A DNA stretch of 62,939 nucleotides from Bacillus sp. FJAT-52991 (GTDB taxonomy: Bacteria; Bacillota; Bacilli; Bacillales; Domibacillaceae), in contig NZ_CP147406.1 in the NCBI RefSeq assembly GCF_037201805.1, forward strand, positions 1 through 62,939, read 5' to 3'. The translations under genes and the position numbers were made by a program. The notes below the pieces were generated by a model. That model was not told the origin of the DNA and ran no database searches. It was given only the letters and a program-made list of their open reading frames with translations. Shown here piece by piece: positions 60,533-62,939 of the stretch. The number at the start of each line of letters is the position of its first letter. Within the stretch, counting starts at the first letter, position 1.

Positions 60533-60583
60533 AAGGACGCTTTCAATGGCGTTCTTTTTTTGGAAGAAAAGGAGGGAGCATCC

Positions 60584-61273
60584 ATGAAAAAAGCGGACCT
60601 TTTGGAAAAAGCGAAAAAGAAATTAGCTGGCGTTCATCCTTACGTCGCAGAAAAAGCCTTGAAACTCGTGGAAATGACCTGCAAAGAAAACATCGCGATT
60701 ATCATTACTCAAGGGCTGCGGACCATCAGCGAGCAGAATTTGCTGTATGAGCAAGGCCGCAGTAAACCCGGAAACATCGTCACGAACGCGCGCGGCGGGC
60801 ACAGCTATCATAATTTCGGGCTGGCGTTTGATTATTGCGTATGCGATGTCAAAGGAGGCAAGCTGATTCCAAACTGGACTGTGGACAAGCGATGGAAGCG
60901 TGTCGGTGCGTTAGGGCAGGAGCTCGGGCTTGAATGGGGAGGAAACTGGCGCGACTTTGTCGATTATCCGCATTTTCAGTACACATTCGGGCTGAGTTTA
61001 GCTCAATTGCGAAGCGGCAAGAAGCCTCCCGCTCATGTAAAAAAGAATTCGAAAAAGTACCGGGTGCTGACGGGGACGTTTAAAGATCCCAAGGAACAAC
61101 AAGCAGCGGCAGAAAGACTGCGGAAAGCGACAGGCTGGGTTGTTTATGCGATAGAGAAGAAGGGGCTCCGTCTGATGACAGGAACATTCAGCCGCAGAGA
61201 AGAAGCTGAAAATGCCGCTGAAAGGGTCAGAACTGAATTCAAGTGGACAGCCGGCGTCCAGGAAGAAGGGTAA
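60584..61273 (+). CDS. M15-type L-alanyl-D-glutamate/D-Ala peptidase with SPOR-like tail
   Basis: It encodes 229 residues from ATG 60584 after GGAGGG. The M15C/VanY domain shows ITQGLRTISEQNLLYEQGRS, the zinc His and Asp in GGHSYHNFGLAFDYCV and the last His in DYPHFQYTFG. A C-terminal repeat pair (YRVLTGTFKDPKEQQAAAER and LRLMTGTFSRREEAENAAER) is SPOR-like and would bind peptidoglycan. There is no signal peptide, as in phage endolysins such as CwlK/Ply500 types. It lies after a YvrJ gene, which could be its holin-like partner. Confidence 0.85.
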   Translation: MKKADLLEKAKKKLAGVHPYVAEKALKLVEMTCKENIAIIITQGLRTISEQNLLYEQGRSKPGNIVTNARGGHSYHNFGLAFDYCVCDVKGGKLIPNWTVDKRWKRVGALGQELGLEWGGNWRDFVDYPHFQYTFGLSLAQLRSGKKPPAHVKKNSKKYRVLTGTFKDPKEQQAAAERLRKATGWVVYAIEKKGLRLMTGTFSRREEAENAAERVRTEFKWTAGVQEEG

Positions 61274-61275
61274 TC

Positions 61276-61300
61276 TCCGCCGTTTAAGGCGGCTTTTTTT
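61276..61300 (+). terminator. Terminator
   Basis: CCGCC and GGCGG around GTTTAA, followed by CTTTTTTTG. Confidence 0.85.
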
Positions 61301-61439
61301 GCATCTGAAAAAATCTGACACAACCAAGTTATGTAAGATTTTTAGATTTGGAAAAAGCATTGATACATAAGGAATGGAGCGGTGTTTTCTGTAAGGCTGA
61401 TTTCGGACGAAAATGTGCTTTATTAAAGGAGGGCGGATG

Positions 61440-62006
61440 ATGAACACCGTACAGCCGATACGCGATAAGGAGAAGATCGAGGCGATGAAACGGATATTGC
61501 GCGCGTCGTCCATTCGGGATGAGCTTCTATTTACAATGGGAATTAATACGGGATTACGGATCAGCGACCTCTTATCTCTAAAGGTAGGGGATGTGTGTAA
61601 ACAAAAGAACACCGTTTCCCGGCTGGAGGTGCGCGAACAAAAAACCGGAAAAGTCCGGCTGATTGTATTAAGTGCGAAAACATGCCGGTTGATTCAGCGC
61701 TATATCCATCGGGAAAGACCGAATGCCAGCATCGATGAGCCTCTTTTTTTGAGTCAAAAAGGGGGAGCCATCACCCGCCAGCACGCCTATTACGTATTAA
61801 ACTGCGCCGCTCGCTACGCCGGCATCACGGAGCGGATCGGCACGCACTCTCTGCGGAAAACTTTTGGTTATTTCGCCTATAAAAAAGGAGTCGACCTGGC
61901 CATGATCCAGAAACTTCTGAATCACTCCAGCCAGGCCGAAACCCTTAGATATATTGGGATTACTCAAGAACAGATGGATCAGGTAATGATGAAGTTGGAT
62001 TTATAA
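61440..62006 (+). CDS. Small tyrosine recombinase (Xer-like), third copy
   Basis: It encodes 188 residues from ATG 61440 (or 61437) after AGGAGG. Motifs: INTGLRISDLLSL (Arg), REQKTGKVRLIVL (Lys), HSLRKTFGYFAY, LNHSSQAETLRYIGI (His, Tyr). It is complete for the catalytic-domain-only type. A TTATGTAAGAT half-site resembling the XerD arm of Bacillus dif lies about 95 bp upstream (61330..61340). It is more like the 21559 protein at the N-terminus (VQPIRDKEKIEAMK). Confidence 0.9.
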   Translation: MNTVQPIRDKEKIEAMKRILRASSIRDELLFTMGINTGLRISDLLSLKVGDVCKQKNTVSRLEVREQKTGKVRLIVLSAKTCRLIQRYIHRERPNASIDEPLFLSQKGGAITRQHAYYVLNCAARYAGITERIGTHSLRKTFGYFAYKKGVDLAMIQKLLNHSSQAETLRYIGITQEQMDQVMMKLDL

Positions 62007-62028
62007 CACATGAGGATGCAGGCGTTTT

Positions 62029-62290
62029 ATTTATCCTTCTGTTTTTCCTTTTCCAACTGCCCCTGCAGCTTCTAAATCTTTTCTTCATATTCTTACCTCA
62101 CACCAGATATCTCAGCATAAAGCTCTTGAAGCTTCTCATTATGTGCTTCATTAACCTGTATCAGTTTGCTTTGATACTCTTTTTCCACCTCTAACAAAGC
62201 CCGCTCTTTCTCAAACTCTTTCTTCTCGCCTAACCGCTCGACTTCGACTTTATGATCTCGTATCATGACGTCTATTCGCTGAGTTAACTA
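62029..62290 (-). pseudogene. Coiled-coil protein remnant with two stops
   Basis: The minus strand reads VMIRDHKVEVERLGEKKEFE, ERALLEVEKEYQSKLIQVNE, then HNEKLQELYAEISGVR, a stop, EYEEKI, a stop, and KLQGQLEKEKQKDK. It is a heptad-rich coiled coil. No start is seen upstream. It may be the tail of a KfrA-like plasmid DNA-binding protein, a guess from composition only. Confidence 0.5.
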
Positions 62291-62299
62291 TTGTTGCAA

Positions 62300-62400
62300 A
62301 AAAGAAGAAAACAATCTTCAAAGAAACGTTGTTTTCTTCTTTTTTGTTATTCTAAGGTCGATTCAAGGAAACCACATACAAATGCCGTTTCCGTCTTCTG
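62300..62400. repeat. Dispersed repeat unit D (GAAGAAACGTTG family)
   Basis: AAGAAGAAAACAAT, then AAAGAAACGTTGTTTTCTTC and GATTCAAGGAAACCAC, CCGTCTTCTG. It is a shortened relative of units at 5337 and 12477. Confidence 0.65.
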
Positions 62401-62476
62401 ATTTTCAGGAAGCAGTGTGGAACCAGGATTATTCTTACTAAATTCTTAATGAACTCACACAAAAAACAGACTAAGA

Positions 62477-62514
62477 GAGGTAGCGTCAGGAAAATGTAGA
62501 TTTACAACGTTAAG
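62477..62514 (+). repeat. 38-bp Tn1546-type inverted repeat, left end of copy 1
   Basis: It reads GAGGTAGCGTCAGG to ACAACGTTAAG and pairs with 407..444. Confidence 0.8.
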
Positions 62515-62591
62515 CCTATTTTCAAGATAACTCCCCCGACGACAATAACACGCCCTAAACCAAAGAATAGGATGAGGGCGTGTTTTGTGTT

Positions 62592-62939
62592 TTATTTATC
62601 TAAATTCTTAATAGCGTAATCGGCTTCTTCCTGTGTGAATTTCTCACCGTATTCAGAAGTCAGTTGGTCTCTTATCGCTTCTGGTGACATACTCATTGAT
62701 TCCTGATAACTTTTTGCTTTTGCTAATGCATTTTCATTAAAATCGGCTTCCAGATTGTCAATTGCGTACTGTGCTTCATCATCAGTAAATTTTTCACCAT
62801 GTTCGGAGGTTAATTGTTCATAGATTCCTTGTTTTGACATGTACATAGTTTCTGAATAAGATTCAGCTTTTTTCAAAGCGTTTTCTTTCCAGTCAAATTC
62901 AAGATTATTCATTGCATACTCGGCAGATTCCACAGAAAA
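62592..62939 (-). CDS. Ltp-repeat membrane protein, C-terminal part (starts at 326)
   Basis: It encodes 115 codons plus stop, covering the end of repeat one and repeats two and three (ALKKAESYSETMYMSKQGIY to YAIKNLDK). It is identical in translation to the same part of the intact copy at 2521..3195. Together with 1..326 it makes 674 bases, one less than the 675 of the intact copy. Confidence 0.75.
   Translation of the reverse strand, partial: FSVESAEYAMNNLEFDWKENALKKAESYSETMYMSKQGIYEQLTSEHGEKFTDDEAQYAIDNLEADFNENALAKAKSYQESMSMSPEAIRDQLTSEYGEKFTQEEADYAIKNLDK

Larger units (their letters stand above)
62477..62939. mobile_element. Ltp cassette copy 1, left part (continues at 1..444)
   Basis: It begins with the 38-bp repeat (GAGGTAGCGTCAGGAAAATG, one change from GGGG) at 62477..62514 and is otherwise as copy 2, including the terminator hairpin at about 62548..62583. 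It shows that the window closes into a circle. Confidence 0.78.

Noticed and set aside
1..62939. Conjugation or mobilisation genes
   Set aside because: No relaxase, coupling protein or VirB4-like ATPase motif was found among the translated frames.

Overview
The window looks like one almost complete circular plasmid of about 62.9 kb from a spore-forming Bacillaceae. Its two ends are the two halves of the same gene: the last base continues into the first with a single C missing, judged against an intact second copy at 2521..3195. No rRNA, tRNA or chromosomal housekeeping genes are present, and no conjugation or relaxase genes were recognised. Strong AGGAGG-type ribosome sites, spore-coat genes, a comQXPA quorum-sensing locus, a ComK homologue and IS231/IS21/IS1182-type elements all point to Bacillaceae. 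The genus cannot be fixed from sequence alone.

Layout. 1..8130 is a scrapyard of transposons: Tn1546-type 38-bp inverted repeats bounding small cassettes without transposase (two copies carry an Ltp-repeat protein, one carries an unknown small protein), broken IS231-like and IS1182 copies and an intact TnpB. 8142..10463 holds a spore-surface pair, a CotY/CotZ-like protein and an Ena (endospore appendage)-like subunit. 10527..12264 is a resolvase fragment cut by a dead IS231-like element. 13244..19834 is the replication region: an AEP-primase-like protein, a Rep-like protein with an upstream array of 38-bp iterons, a MazEF pair and a second large HTH protein. 20036..22890 contains a decayed nuclease toxin with a SUKH immunity gene, a small tyrosine recombinase and a lipoprotein-like gene between two dif-like sites.

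23411..37783 is the centrepiece: a class II lanthipeptide locus (precursor, LanM, C39-LanT, subtilisin-type LanP, LanFE-type ABC transporter, two small peptides, an orphan LuxR-type HTH) with a complete comQXPA quorum-sensing locus embedded in it. The comX gene, only 57 codons, lies reversed between comQ and comP. The precursor carries a DVKPE motif before the core, as in lichenicidin beta, where a LicP-type protease trims a hexapeptide. Here the LanP is present and the predicted mature peptide has 19 residues and two Cys. An inverted repeat overlaps the -35 region of the precursor promoter and could be the ComA target.

37933..48901 has ribbon-helix-helix proteins, an IS21 element inserted in a palindromic terminator, and a wall-associated RHS/YD-repeat toxin gene broken by a nonsense codon and a frameshift, followed by immunity genes and an orphan toxin tip. 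49007..57647 carries an LRR protein, an XRE/ImmA pair with a truncated PIN gene, a DUF3800 gene preceded by tandem RNA hairpins, a RelE/Phd pair and a second ImmA-type metallopeptidase. 57863..62006 has ParA plus a small RHH partner, ComK, a DUF1659/DUF2922/YvrJ/M15-peptidase cluster and a third small tyrosine recombinase. A family of dispersed repeats centred on GAAGAAACGTTG recurs around the plasmid, including at parA, and is a candidate centromere.
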